From Saururus chinensis (Eukaryota; Streptophyta; Magnoliopsida; Piperales; Saururaceae): a DNA stretch of 64,000 nt. Location of the stretch: contig CP141143.1 of NCBI GenBank assembly GCA_035235625.1, forward strand, positions 36,813,178-36,877,177, given 5' to 3'. Positions 1 to 12,017 of the stretch are shown in pieces (the first letter of the stretch is position 1; the number at the start of each line of letters is the position of its first letter). The notes under the pieces were generated by a model, which saw nothing but the letters and a program-made list of their open reading frames with translations, did no database searches and had not been told where the DNA came from. The translations under genes were made by a program, and so were the position numbers.

Positions 1-2180
1 GTGTAATATGGTATTCTAACAGACTTATTATCAAAATCATGTAGATGTTGAATTGTGTGACTAATTAAGTATTTTCTTATAGAAATTATACTCAACATTC
101 AATTTGGTATAGTAGATCGCTCTATTCTAAATTAGAGTTCTTTACAGAGGCCCTAATTCATGATCTTTTGTAGGCACAAATCACTTGGAAAGTAATGCCA
201 TAAGGGCATCTTAAGTAGAAATTCATCATTTTCAGCTTTCCCATCACCATCACAATATCTCCACTCAAAATAACAACAGGATTCTACCAACATGACATAT
301 TTCATAATCAAGTTCTAATAATCATACTTCGCTTCTAACAAGATACATATATTTAAGAAGATAATGGGATTGCTATGGTGCCAATCAACATCTTACCTAA
401 AAAAGATTATTAAAAAAAACAAAGGAAATGACAAAGGTTTATGGCCTTTCCATATGGGCCAAACGATCTCATCTTGTCTCGGAAATAAAAACTCATGATT
501 AGAAAATTTATTATTCACACATGTTATTAAGACAGAAAAACCCGTCATCACGAAAGTCTCTCTTAGTCGAACCAGCAGCTTCCAGAGAGAGTCTTCACAC
601 ACGGAATGGATCTAGAGATATCATCCTCCATAAACCTTTGCAGTCTTCATAATAATATGGCATCTATGGTCATAACAACACAGCAAAAGCTATAGGTTAT
701 TCCTACTGGGCAGATTGGTCTCATGTTAGGGTTAAGAACCGGACCAGTAAAAGAATCCACCATGAGAAACTAATGCACCGTGAAACAGAAAATTCGCAAG
801 TGAAGAATTTGGAACAGAGAACGTACAATACTGATTAAAAGATTTAAAAATCAGGAAAAAAAACTGCTCCAGATATCCACCCAAGAAAGCAAACTCAGAT
901 GATAAGTCAGACGAGCAATACTGTCATCAGTGCCGTAGTTCTTGATTGAACCAGCTGCTTCCGAAGTCTTCAAAAGAAGAGAAGAGCAGATACATCTGGT
1001 TGCGTGCAGGAATCTTTGCAGTATTCTGCCATGCAAGTTACATACAAACAAGACACGGAATTATATCAAACACCATATTCATAACAAGAACAGAAATAAC
1101 ATCAATTCATTGCCACATGAGTCAGCTCTAATAATCACTAGAATGAAACAGAAGAAAATAAAATTGTCGGATCCATTGATTGCTGGAAAATAAAATCGTC
1201 AGATACTAACATCACAGCCTAACCTGATTCTTCTGAACTCGTTAAGAATAACATAGAACAGCAGACATTGTCGATGGATCAGAGGAAACAGAGAATTCAT
1301 CCCTTTTCTTTAAACAAATCATTAAAGCAAAACAAAAAAAAAACACAATCCAAGTTGCAGACCTCTACTCCACTGTCGAAGCGATCATGCAGCACCGCCG
1401 TCTTTCTCCCTCCTCTCTTCGATCTCTCCTCTCTTCCTCTTCCTCTCTCTGTCTCGTCTCTTCGATCTCCTCTCGTTCCCTCTCTCTGTTTCCTTTTATG
1501 GGCAGAAGGGGATGTTAAATCGGGAAGTGAGGCGGTTGGGGGGGTTTCCAAGAATTGGTCGCAAGATGAAACGTTCAAAGAAGGAAATTTACTCGATGGA
1601 TTTGTACTACTGCGTGAAGGAAACGATCACGTAAAATAAAAAGAAAATTCTCTTTCCCTCTCTCCCTTTCCTTTTATTGGCGGATATTTGAATCGTTTTC
1701 CGCTCTGTAAAATTAAAAGAAAAATCTGTCCATGTGGTCCCCATGGCAATCATCGGCACACTCAATAACTGAGTAGGAGAACCTCCAGGTTGAGAAGGCA
1801 TTGGACCAGCTTCATGGGCCGGTGGTTCTTTGGGGTTCTGTGTCATTAATTTGTCATTCCTAGTTTCAATATTTTTAATAAACATGGTATATTTAAGTCA
1901 TATGAATTGTTCTATGTTCTGAGTTCTTCAGTTTTCTTGACATGAATTGTTCTCTGTTCTGAATTCTTCACTTTTCTTCACATGGTATATTAAGTCTATT
2001 AAAATGTTCTCTGTTTTGAGTTCTTCACTTTTCTCTGTTCTATGATGCTCCGGTTGTTCACTTCTTCTATTCGGATGAGGACAGGAGCGAGGTTGGTTTA
2101 ATGCTTTCTAAAACTGGATTTTCTGATTTGCCCAAAAAGGAAACTAAGTTTTTTGAGTAGATGATCGAAAAAAGTTGTGT
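1..2180. repeat. Repeat unit copy 1, cut by the window start
   Basis: Long low-copy repeat. Base 1 lines up with about 52301 (copy 3) and about 31922 (copy 2), and the similarity runs through a CT-rich stretch at 1385-1500 into AT-rich sequence to about 2180. The reverse complement of much of it is present at 54.3-57.0 kb. Read on the minus strand it resembles a gene 5' end: a GA-rich leader, then a short conserved peptide (KTAVLHDRFDS) just before possible donor AG/GTCTGC, and further down two related stretches containing CTGCAAAG and GGAAGCAGCTGGTTC. No long intact ORF is kept among copies and I do not recognise the product. It may be a dead gene family or a non-coding transposable element. 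Confidence 0.6.
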
Positions 2181-2360
2181 TAGTCTATTATTTTCGAAGG
2201 ATTTTCTTCTTCACTTCTCTGGACATAATATTTGAATTGTTCTCTATATTGAGTTTTCTTCAACTTTCTTGACATAATATTGGAACTGTTATCTATTCTG
2301 AGTTCTTCACTTTTTTCAACGTGGTATATTTAAGTCTACTGAATTGTTCCCTGTTCTGAG
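1900..2360. repeat. Degenerate 45-60 bp minisatellite
   Basis: About six imperfect copies of a unit built from GAATTGTTCTCTGTTCTGAG, TTCTTCACTTTTCT and a variable ATGGTATATTAAGTCT tail. The same array, shorter, lies at about 34500-34680 in copy 2. It is AT-rich and non-coding. Confidence 0.6.
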
Positions 2361-2804
2361 TTCTTCACTTTTCTGTGATGCAGGCTGTTCGGAGGAGGCT
2401 GGATTTTCTGATTTACTGTGGAAGGACATTCCGATGCGCAATATACTGTGCCAAATTTGTTGAATCAGACAGTTGTTGTTCTTTCTTTTTCGTTCAGTAT
2501 AATTTTTAAAGACAAGTCGTTGCACTTTGTTCATTCAGGACTCATGAAATGAGAAAAGCCTACTTAATGAAAATTGGAAACAAACCTGTAGTTATCTTCT
2601 CGTGCATCTATTCAAACCATCACCTAATTTTGGTTGGTGCGAAATCAGATTTTGCAAGTGTAGGCTGCCAGTTGTAGTATCTTTTCTTGTTCATGGATAA
2701 AAGTCATCCATACTTAGACATTTCAAGTATTATACTTATTTCTAAAATTATCTTGTCATTTTTTTATAGTTAATACACATAGTCTAATAGCATATTTGAT
2801 TTAG
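2361..2804. other. AT-rich spacer, nothing recognised
   Basis: No ORF, TIR or tandem repeat that I can support. It separates repeat copy 1 from the CT-tract composite. Confidence 0.4.
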
Positions 2805-3560
2805 TAAAAAAGGTAACCCCCAAAGTTGGAAACAAGACATTTATATGAAAATACACGAGGACATGCAACCATTTGTCTAACTAATGTTTACATTCTTCCC
2901 TCTAATTACGGTTTGCATAAAATGGTATAAAATAAGTATTTTAAAAATAGGTTTAATTGGCAATTTAGATTAGTAACTAGGTTGAGTCAACTTGTTATTC
3001 AAGAACACTCTTATTTATTATATATTATATTTTAAAATAAATTAAAAAATTAAAATAAAATATATTAGTGATGCATAGAAAAATGAGTCACTAGTACCTT
3101 AAGTAGTAGCGATGTGTATATATATGTGCATCGCTACTACCTAGGGTACTAGCGACAATTTCTTATGCGCCGCTAATATATTTTATTTTAAATTTTTTTA
3201 TTAATATTAAAATATAATATATAATAAATTTTTTTAAAAAAATCTAAATTAATTTCTCCCCTTTATCTCTCCTCTTTTCCCTCTCTCTTCTCTTCTCTCT
3301 TCTTTCTCATCCTCTTCTCTCTCTCCTCTCTACCCTCTTTCTCTCTCTCTCTTTGCTCTCTTTACCCTATTTCTCTCTCTCTACCATATTCTCTCTTTCT
3401 TTTCTCTCTCTTCTCATCTCTCTCTATCTACTCTAACTCTATCTTCTGATCTAGATATCTCTCTCTCTCTTCACTCTATTTCTCATCTCCCTCTCTCTTC
3501 ACTACTCTCTCATCTCTCTTCATTCTCTCTCTCTTATGCGGGTAAATGTGAGCCCCAACT
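2805..3560. repeat. Composite repeat module A (hairpin plus CT tract)
   Basis: Order: a conserved lead-in (about 2805-3000), AT-rich DNA, a perfect 12-bp inverted repeat GTAGTAGCGATG at 3103-3114 with CATCGCTACTAC at 3129-3140, a second half-motif, an AT-rich arm, and a long (CT)n-like tract at 3255-3535. The module repeats in direct orientation at 3585-5390 and in related form at 58.1-59.4 kb. GCGATG/GCGACG repeats of this kind are known in subterminal regions of plant CACTA elements, but no CACTA end is seen here. Confidence 0.6.
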
Positions 3561-3584
3561 CTAAGGAGGAATGAGAATAAAGTA

Positions 3585-5390
3585 GTAAAAAGGGTAACCC
3601 CCCAAAGCTGGAAACAAGACATTTATATGAAAATACACAAGGAAATGCAACCATTCGTCTAACTAATATTTACATTCTTGCGTCTAATTACGTAAAATGC
3701 TATAGAGTAAGTATTTTAAAAATAGGTTTAAATGGAAATTTAGATTATTGACTAGGTTGAGTCAACTAGTTAACTTTAGATCCTAAGTGTCTTAGTGGAT
3801 TTGAACCACAATCTTTTAGGTAGAAAGACAAGTCTTGTTCCCAATTGCTCTATAGATTTAGCTGAAGTGCTAATTTCTTAAAATATATTTAAGTTGATAA
3901 AAGGAACATATAATAGAAATTACCATGAACCTTTTTCCTTTCTACCATATATCATTTAACATCAACAAGTGGAAGCTTTAAAAAGGAACACTTTCTATTA
4001 AATGACTTTTAGCTGATAAATGCTAAATTAGAGTCCATCAAACTCCTTTCCTTCATAGGTTATTCGATAGAGAGAGATAACTACAAGGGTATCCTGGGTG
4101 TTGTGAGTTTTGTTTGAAGATATGGTTATATGTTTTGTAATTGACTTTATTTCTGTGATCAAAATTATACTTAATTCATGTAAGCTTTTAAATCATAGGA
4201 GTCTGATAAGGTTTGTAATATACTTAGTCAGATTAGAAATGAATTAGCATGAAAAATGAAAATTGAAATGTTTTGAATTTCAAGGAGGAAGACTTATAAG
4301 CTTTTAGGTAAATTTTCACACACTCATATACACAAACACTTAAATTTTTTATAGAAAAACCTTAATTAAAAGTTTAGGCTGAGATTTGGACATCGACAAA
4401 GATCACATTCACTGTTAAAACTTGATTGTCCTTTATTAAGTGATCAATTGGGCTTGAATAAGAGGGGATTATGAAACCTTAATCAATTTTCATTTAATAT
4501 TTTCATCATTTTTAATTACTTTCTTATTTTAATTAAATTTCAATTTTTATCTTTTATTTGAATTTTTCTTCCTTTTGTGATTTAGTTAGCTTTAGTAACT
4601 TAAGTTTATTCTTGTTTATTATTTGCTTTAATTAGTCTTAGTTAGACTAGTTACTATTGTTATAAGTTGTTTACTATATTATAGTTTACTTGAATTAGAT
4701 TAAAATTAGTTTTTTTTATTTCAAGTCTCTGTGGGATTGACACTCGATTTAGCCACTTAACTACCATAAATTTATACGTTTGCGAGTAAACGATTAAAAT
4801 TTAGCAACATTTTCTCATTTATTATATATTATATTTTAAAATTAAATAATAATTAATAATATAACGTATTAGTGATGCATAGAAAAATGAGGTGCTAGTA
4901 GCTTAGGTAGTAGCGATGTATATGAATATGCATCACTACTACTTAGGGTACGAATGACACAATTTCTTATGCATTGCTACTATATTTTATTTTAAAAATT
5001 ATTTATTAATTTTAAAATATAATTATAATAAATTTTTTTCAAAAAATTTAAATTAATTTCTCCCCCTCTATCTCTCCTCTCTTCCCTCTCCCCCTCTCTC
5101 TCATCTTTCTCCTCTCTCATCTTCTCTCCTCTCTCATCCTCTTCTCTTTCCCCTCTCTCTCCTCTCTCTCGTCTCTCTACCATTTTTTCTCTCTGTACCA
5201 TATTTCATTCTTTCTTCTCTCTCTCGTCTCGTCTCTCTCTATCTACTTTCACTTTATCTTTTGATCTAGATCTCTCTTCACTATGCTTCTCATCTTCTCT
5301 CTCTTCACTACTCTCTCCTCTCTCTTCTCTTTCTCTTCTCTCTTCACTCTCTCTCTCTCTTATGCGCATAAATATGAGCCCTAGCTTTGA
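3585..5390. repeat. Composite repeat module A-prime, with an internal insertion
   Basis: Direct copy of module A: the lead-in at 3585-3765 aligns closely with 2805-2990, and the hairpin arms GTAGTAGCGATG (4907-4918) and CATCACTACTAC (4929-4940) and the CT tract (5055-5362) recur in the same order. Relative to module A about 1 kb extra lies between 3766 and 4805. The AT-rich arms have diverged, so the duplication is not recent. Confidence 0.6.
3766..4805. mobile_element. Insertion in module A-prime, type uncertain
   Basis: Present in A-prime and absent from A by alignment of the flanks GTTGAGTCAACT and TTTATTATATATT. On the minus strand 3775-3870 holds a tRNA-like box B (GGTTCAAATCC) and a weak box A (TAGAGCAATTGG), suggesting a tRNA-derived SINE head. 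The right part (4725-4805) resembles the end of a gypsy LTR. No clear TG...CA boundary or target duplication was found, so it may be two insertions. Confidence 0.35.
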
Positions 5391-5399
5391 GGAGGAATG

Positions 5400-5900
5400 G
5401 AATAAAGTAGGAAACTTTTATTCATTTATTCTTATTTATTTATTATATATAAAAATAATAAATAATAAATAAAATATATTATATTTACTAAGTTTTTTAA
5501 ATTTTAATATGTATTTATTATTTATTATACATTTAAATAATAAATATTAAAGTAAATTAAATAAAAAACTATTAAGTGCTAGTAGTAGTTGACGCTTTTG
5601 AAAAAAGTAATATTAGCGACGCTTTTGAAAAAAAGTGTCACTAATAGTCTTAATTAATTTTAAAAAATTATATTATTTTATTTTCAATGCTTTATTTGAA
5701 GTGTCACTAATAACACAACTAATATGGACATTTTAATAAATTGGTTGTTGTTATAAATACTTTTTGCTATGCTTTTAGAAAAGCATCACAAATAGTTGTA
5801 AATTTTTATTTTTTTAAATTTATAACTATTAGCAATGCTTTTTCAAAACCGTCGTAAATAGTGTTAGTTTTAAAGATGCTTTTATATATATATTATTTTT
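5400..5900. repeat. AT-rich block with GCGACGCTT/AGTGTCACTAATAG repeats
   Basis: Short direct and inverted copies of the motif [A]GCGACGCTTTT and its complement AAAAGTGTCACTAATAG are spread over AT-rich DNA. This is the usual look of CACTA subterminal regions. Related motifs occur at 6180-6800 and 28660-29280. Confidence 0.45.
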
Positions 5901-5904
5901 ATTT

Positions 5905-6105
5905 TTCAATTCAAGCCTAATTCAACTTAGGCTCATGAGTCACTTATTGCAATTCAAGCTCAAGCCAAGCTCTAGATTTCTAATTTGAGCCAAGCACGAG
6001 CTGAAAATTTTGAGCTTGTTCGAGCTTTGAGTTGAGCTTCAGAAGTTCGAGTTCAAGCCGAGCAAGCCTAATACTTGGCTTAGCTCGGCTCAATAACACC
6101 CCTAG
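5905..6105. mobile_element. hAT-MITE-like remnant
   Basis: A run of GAGCTTG/CAAGCTC/GAGCCAAGC motifs ends in AATAACACCCCTAG (6092-6105), like the terminal repeats of common plant hAT-type MITEs rich in GAGCTCGAGC. The opposite end with TAGGGGTG is not visible, so it is truncated or decayed. Confidence 0.35.
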
Positions 6106-6800
6106 AGAGGACACAGAGGAAAGAGGAGAGAGAGAGGGATGAGAGAGAGAGGAGAGAGAGGGGAGAGAAAAAATTTGAAAAATAAAGCTATTTGTGAAGC
6201 TCCGTAACGAGTGTCGCTAATAGCATAAGTAGCTGCAACACTTATTGGTAAGCATCGTAACTACTATTTCTATTATCACCGCTCTTCACTAAGCCTCACA
6301 AATATTAAAATTGCTTTAAAAAAAGTTGTATACGATTTGTGATGCTCAGTAGAGAGCGTCGCTAATAGCATAAGTAGTAGTGACATTTATTATTAAGTGG
6401 TGTAACAACTTATACTATTAGCAACATTCTTTATTGAGTGTCCCAAATAGTAGAAAAGTTTTGCTATTTGCGACACTCAGTAAAGAGTGTCAGTAATAGC
6501 ATAAGTAGTTACAACACTTAATTATAAGCATTGTAACTACTTATACTATTAGTGACGCTCTTTATTGAGTGTCGCAAATAGCAAAACTTTTTTAAAAAAA
6601 ATAATGTTATTCACGACGCTTATTATTGAGCATCGCTAATATCATAAGTAGTTAAGACATTTATTTTTAAGCATTGTAACTACTAATGCTATTAGTGACA
6701 CTCTATATAGAGCATCCTAAATAGTAGAATACTTTTTTTAAAGAAATTTTAGCTATTTGCGATGCTCAGTAGAGAGTGTCACAAATAGCCTTATTTTTTT
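6106..6800. repeat. Array of GCGACACTC/AGTGTCGCTAATAGC repeats
   Basis: After a short GA-rich run (6106-6170) there are repeated units of about 100-160 bp carrying TTTGCGACACTCAGTAAAGA, AGTGTCGCTAATAGCATAAG and TAGTTACAACACTTA in alternating orientation. Non-coding; CACTA-like subterminal array without a visible TIR. Confidence 0.5.
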
Positions 6801-6809
6801 AAACAAAAT

Positions 6810-7722
6810 TATCTTCCCTCTCTCTTCTCTATCTACTCCTCTCTCTACCCTTCTCTCTCCTCTCTCTCTTCCCCCTCTCTCCCCTCCTCTTTCATCTCTC
6901 AGTCTCTCTTTCTTTCTCCCCTCTACTATCTCTCTCTATGTACTCTCTCTCATCTCATCTCTCTATACCATCTCTCTCCTGTACTCTCTGCTCTGTCTCC
7001 TCTCACTCTTCTTTCCTCTCTCTCTCTCCTCTTTCCTCTCTCTATCTCTCTCTTCTCTTTCCTTTCTCTCTCTCTCTTCTCTCTCTTCTCTTTGCTTTAT
7101 CTCTCCCCCTCTCTCCTCTACTCTCTCTTTATCCTCTCTCTCTCTCTTTCTCTCTTATCTCTTTTCACTCTCTCTCCCTCTCCCTTTCCTCTACTCACTC
7201 TTTCTCTTCTTTCTCTCTTCACTCTCTCTCCTCTACTCACTCTTTCTATTCTCTCTCTCCTCTCCTCTGTCTTCACTTTTGTCTCTTTTCTCCATCCTCT
7301 TTCTTCGTTTACTCTCTCTTCTCTAGATCTCTTCTCTTCTCTCTCTATCTCTTTTCTCTTCATTCTTCTCTCTCTCCCCTCTCTTCCTCTCCTCTCTCTC
7401 TCTTTCTCTTCTCTCTCTTCCCTCTTTCTCCTCCTCCCTCTCTCTTCACTCTCTCCCCGCTACTCTCTCTTTCTCTTCTCTGTTCTCCCCACTCTCTCTC
7501 TCTCTCCTTTATCTCTCTCATTCTCTTCTCTCTCTCTCCTCTCTCTCTCTCTTTCTCTTCTCTCTCTCCTCTCCTCTCTATTTCTCTCCTCTCTTTCTCT
7601 CCTCTCTCCTCTCTCTTTCTCTTCTCTCTCCTCTCTCTTTCTCTCCTCTCTTTCTCTTCTCTCCTCTCTCCTCTCTCCTCTCTTTCTCTCCTCTCTTTCT
7701 CTCCTCTCCTCTCTCTGCAGGT
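6810..7722. repeat. Long CT-rich microsatellite-like tract
   Basis: About 0.9 kb of imperfect TCTC/CTCTCTTCT on the plus strand. It stays open in several frames only because CT repeats encode Ser/Leu without stops. It joins abruptly to integrase-coding sequence of the minus-strand gypsy element after CTGCAG (7715-7720). Confidence 0.85.
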
Positions 7723-8658
7723 GAGGATGTGGCAGCCTTAGCTCTCTGATAGACATCACAAGTGGCCACATACTCCTAGACTGCCTGTCGAATACCCTGC
7801 CATTGAAAGCTCTGGCTGACCTGCTTATAAGTGTAGAATGCTCCTTCATGACCAGCCACTGGAGTGTCATGGAAGTGGGAGAGAACGCGCTTGCGGAGAT
7901 CATCAACATCGGGTACCCAAAGGCGGTCCTTCCAAAAGAGAAGGTCATCCCGCCACACAAAGAAAGGAAGAGCAGCTGGGTCGGTCTAGAGAGCTATAAT
8001 CAAGGCCTGCGTCTAAGAATCATCAATGTACGCTCGTTTCAACTCATCAATGAAGGGGTAGGACATAATAGAAAGAGCCAAGCACGATCCCGGGGTACAG
8101 CTGCAAGAAAGGGCGTCGGCCACGGTGTTTTCCGACCCTTTCTTGTACACGACCTCATAATCATAGCCAAGTGACTTTTTGACCCAACGCTGCTGTGAGG
8201 GAGTGGATTCCCACTACTCGAGGAAATACTTCAAGGGCCGGTGGTCAGCGCAGATCAAGAACCTACGGCCAAGTAAGTAAGACCGCCACTTGTCGATAGC
8301 GAGGACAATAGCCAACATCTCTTTCTCATAAATGGACAGGGACAAAGAGCAGCCAGCCAAAGCCTTGCTGAAGTAGGCAATGGGGTGCTCGTCCTATAGC
8401 AGAACCACCCCTAGACCCATCTTTGATGCATCTATTTCCACCACAAAGGGCCGGCTGAAATCGGGTAAAAGGAGCACAAGGGCTGATGCCATAGCCTGCT
8501 TTAGCTCCTCAAATGCCGCTTTGTAAGGGGTCGAGCCATCTCCCCATACCTGCTAATGAACCGCCTATAATAGCCAGTGAGGCCCAGAAAACCCATAGCG
8601 CCTGGACATTGGTGGGCGGTGCCCAAGAGAGCATGGCGGCCACCTTCAACGGGTTAGT
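7723..8658 (-). pseudogene. Ty3/gypsy pol remnant: RNase H and integrase zinc-finger part
   Basis: On the minus strand from 8658 down: a post-RT segment (ALWVF-like then LAIIGG, degraded from GYYRRF), RNase H with EIDASKMGLG, HPIAYFSKAL and YEKEMLAIV, then VADALS-like linker and the integrase H2C2 region (LRKRVLSHFHDTPVAGHEGA, ending near CDVYQRAKAATSSPA). Stops and frameshifts break it. It is cut at 7722 by the CT tract, so the DDE core and 3' LTR are missing. It continues the coding at 12018-13529; the split is the solo LTR at 8664-12012. Confidence 0.8.
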
Positions 8659-9289
8659 GGCTATGTCACGCCCCGGCGATGCCTGACCCGAGCCGAACCT
8701 AGTCCAAGGGCCGGTCAAGCGCGCGGGGGCGACGAAGTGAAGATTGAGAAGTGATCTAGCGGAAGACTTAACCCTAACCATGGGCGATTAACAGAAATAC
8801 GGAGTACGCACAATCCTTTGAGCAAGAGTAAATAAAAGGGAAGAAAGAGTATTGCTTATCACGAAGTAAACAACAATCTCAAACCCACAAGCTTAGTTAA
8901 GTAAAGCCCACACCGGCTCAAAATAAGTCATAAGCATCACAACTGTAAAATGTGACATAAATCCAAAACAAGAACCCTACACAAAGGTTCTAAACATAAG
9001 CATGAAACAAAAGAAGATAAGTCACACAACGATCTCCAAGATCACATCCAAGCCATCTCCAGCGACCTTTCCTCAAAGAGGAGATCCTGTCCATCTGCGT
9101 GCCGCGCCACGCAGCCCCAAATCAAAACACAAAAGAGGGGTGAGTTTAACAAACTCAGCAATGGTTTTGGTATCACTGTCAATGTCGAAAATACAATAGC
9201 ATAGTGATAAGATCATTCAGTTCAAAGATTTACATGGTGCATCACTTTCTGATCACACATACATTTCACTTAACACTGCATCATGGGGA

Positions 9290-9530
9290 ATAATCAACCT
9301 GCATGGATGTATCTCTAACATACATATTACCACATACATCACATAAAAATCAAACTGCATGGATGTATCTCTAACATACATATTCCCTCATGCATTATAT
9401 CATAATCAACCTGCATGGATGTATCTCTAACATACATATTCCCACATGCATTATATCATAACACCCTGCATGAATGTATCTCTAACATATATATTTCATC
9501 ATGCATTATATCATCACAACCTCCATCAAG
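9290..9530. repeat. Tandem repeat inside solo LTR (about 60-70 bp units)
   Basis: Four to five copies of CTGCATGGATGTATCTCTAA followed by CATACATATT. The inverted counterpart occurs at 37890-38110 in the sister LTR, so the array is a family feature. Confidence 0.75.
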
Positions 9531-10753
9531 GAGTAATCACACATTAATGTCACATAGACGGGAGCATAGACAAGGCCACGAAGGCGTGTCATGATCCAAA
9601 ATTCTACACAAGAATTAAAGAAAGATCGGGGTTGTCAATCCCTAATGCTGCTCGCCCTGGACGATCCTGGCCAAGGATGTCCCATTCTCACACAGAGAAT
9701 CTAGAGCAGGGGTGTTCGCCCAGGGACATCTCCTGTGGAGGGAAGAGCCCGAGTTCTCACACAGAGAACCCTAGAACACGTGGTAACGGGGTGCACACGG
9801 CATACCACACTGGATTCTAGGGTCCAGATGACACTCATAATAACATTCTCACAATCCGCAAGACAAGTACACAACTCGTCCCCACATCATTCCATTTAAC
9901 AAGACTCAACCCGGGGAGTGCACTCGTTCTACACAGGAACTAAAATCAAAATATGTCCTTTCAGACCAATCAACTTACGATTAATCCACGACCGATCAAT
10001 CTGGCACACAATTTCATCACATTGCATCCAATCGGTCAAATTCGATTAATCACGATGAAGCCTCAATTGGAAATCCATTTTCATGATGCATGCAGCATGG
10101 TACATACGTGGCCAAGGCATACATTAATCCTAATCCATGATAAGTGCTCTCATCAGCCCCTAATGCATCATTCATAATCACAATATCAAGCTTCAACATC
10201 ATCATTTAACCCCCACATGTGTGTGTGTAACTAGTAGAAGCATTTCACATAATGTACGACAACATGCTTGAAATTAAACTTACTACCACACTACACATGT
10301 GAATTTCCATCTAAACATGAATTCCAGCAGAAATCATAGAAAAAAAAATCGTTGAAATCGTGTCCCAATTCAAATCTCAACCACAAAGGCTAAACACATA
10401 TAAAATCACCCATTTCATCATTGAGTCATGGCATTCACCAATATCCACACACCAACTAACCACACTCTATCATAACAAATCAATCCAATAATAGGTTGTA
10501 GTCCTACTGAAAATATGCTTAACTAAAGGGAATCAACCATTCACAATTTCAAGATGACAATTCCAACATCATGTCATAAAACATAAGCCATTCTATAAAT
10601 CTCTAAGCATATATCCCAACTTCACAACCTCAATAGCATGCATTTTTAGTAGCATAATATGGCTCAAAACACACCACATTCATATAAAATTGGCAAGCTA
10701 AAGTGGAATCATCAAAATAGACATCATATGCACAACATACAATTTACTGTGTA

Positions 10754-10917
10754 GCCGTTCGAACGCCCTTCAGGCCGTTCGATCGGTTAAACGCAAAATT
10801 TTGAATTTCACAGTTTTGCCGTTCAAACACCCAGCAGGCCGTTCGATCGGCTGAACTGGTAAAGTGCCGTTCCAGCAGTGTTGCCGTTCGAACGCCCAGA
10901 AGGGCCGTTCGAATGCC
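10754..10917. repeat. Cluster of GCCGTTCGAACGCC-type palindromes
   Basis: Seven spaced copies of GCCGTTC, most extended to GCCGTTCGAACGCC or GCCGTTCGATCGG, at 10754, 10774, 10818, 10838, 10866, 10883 and 10903. The equivalent place in the sister LTR (36525-36620) has CGATCGATCG copies instead. Possibly a protein-binding array. Confidence 0.6.
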
Positions 10918-12017
10918 AACAAGGCAGAACAGTCCATCTTCTTCCTTTCGCAAATTCAAACCGAAACACTATTGATAACACTTCAAATCCACATCTAACA
11001 CCCTAATCATCATCAAAAGTCCTTCTTGACTTCCAGAACATCAAACCATACCATAATAATGCAAAACCCTAAGAAATTGGGATTAAATAATTCCATTTTC
11101 TAATCTTACCATTAACACACCAAATCAAGCAACTCATTTCGAAATAAGCCAAAAATGAAGAATTTTACCATGGATAAACAGAGATTTCGAAGACCCATTA
11201 CCTCAGCACTTGATTAATCTTGGATTGAAGAGTCACCCTTCTTGAAATCCATGAAAACACAATGAGTTTGAATTAAACTCTAATAGAAATCGATTTACCC
11301 AAGAAATCCCTAATTAAATCTTAGATATAGGGCTTGTTGGTAGTAAAAATCGAATTTTGAATGTTAGGGTTTGTAGTAAAACACAAATCAGTAATTTTTG
11401 ATGCCCAAAATGAATTGAATCAAGGGGGAAATAGTAGATTTGGAAGAGATTAAAAAGAATGTCATGGATTAGTGCTTAATTAGAGTAAGCTTACCTTAAT
11501 CGGCTTCTAATTCGGGCCTAAGTGGGGATTAGGCCAGCCCTCCCTCCTTAGCCTATTCCCAAAAATGGAAATGGCTCAGGTCTGCCTTTTTATAGTAAGG
11601 GTTGGGGTATGCATGGGTAAGTTTTGGGGTGTAAATATGAAAAGTAGGCTAAAGTGGGTATTTTGCAAATTTAAGCACTAATTAAGCCTAATAAAATTCT
11701 GGAAATTTTTGTATAACCTTAGATAGATGTCTAGGTTCATTTGACACAAAAATAAAATTTTTGACTGTGGGGCCCACAGGGGTCCCGCCAAAACCCTAAT
11801 TTTTGGGAAAATAGTGAAAATTCTGAAAAATCCCAAAAATTCACATTTGGTTTAAAATCTCTTAAAATCACTAATATTGAAGTTGATTTTGGTTAAAACC
11901 ATCACAAGCACTATTTATTTACGAAATCACCGAATAAGATCAGAAAACACAATCTCACGATAACCAATAATTAAAGAAAACCAAAACTGGTTTAAAGATG
12001 AGGGACCTTACAGGCTA

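Larger units (their letters stand above)
8664..12012 (-). mobile_element. Solo LTR of a 3.3-kb LTR family, minus orientation
   Basis: Flanked by identical 5-bp duplications GGCTA (8659-8663 and 12013-12017). On the minus strand it starts TGTAAGGTCCCTCATC and ends GGGGCGTGACA. There is no terminal direct repeat, PBS or coding region, so it is a solo LTR left by LTR-LTR recombination. A TATA motif (TATAAAAAGG on minus, about 11585-11595) lies about 420 bp from the LTR start. A sister copy in plus orientation is at 35424-38739. It splits the RT/RNase H region of the older gypsy element. Confidence 0.85.

Noticed and set aside
3775-3870. A functional tRNA gene
   Set aside because: Box B is good but box A is weak, and I could not fold a full cloverleaf with a 7-bp acceptor stem; kept only as a SINE-like hint.
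6757-7741. Three long overlapping Ser/Leu-rich open frames (189, 267 and 210 codons)
   Set aside because: They are the translation of a CT microsatellite in all three frames; no start context or domain.
9290-9530. Regular repeats that could suggest a CRISPR array (also 37890-38110)
   Set aside because: Units are adjoining, with no unique spacers, and this is plant LTR DNA.
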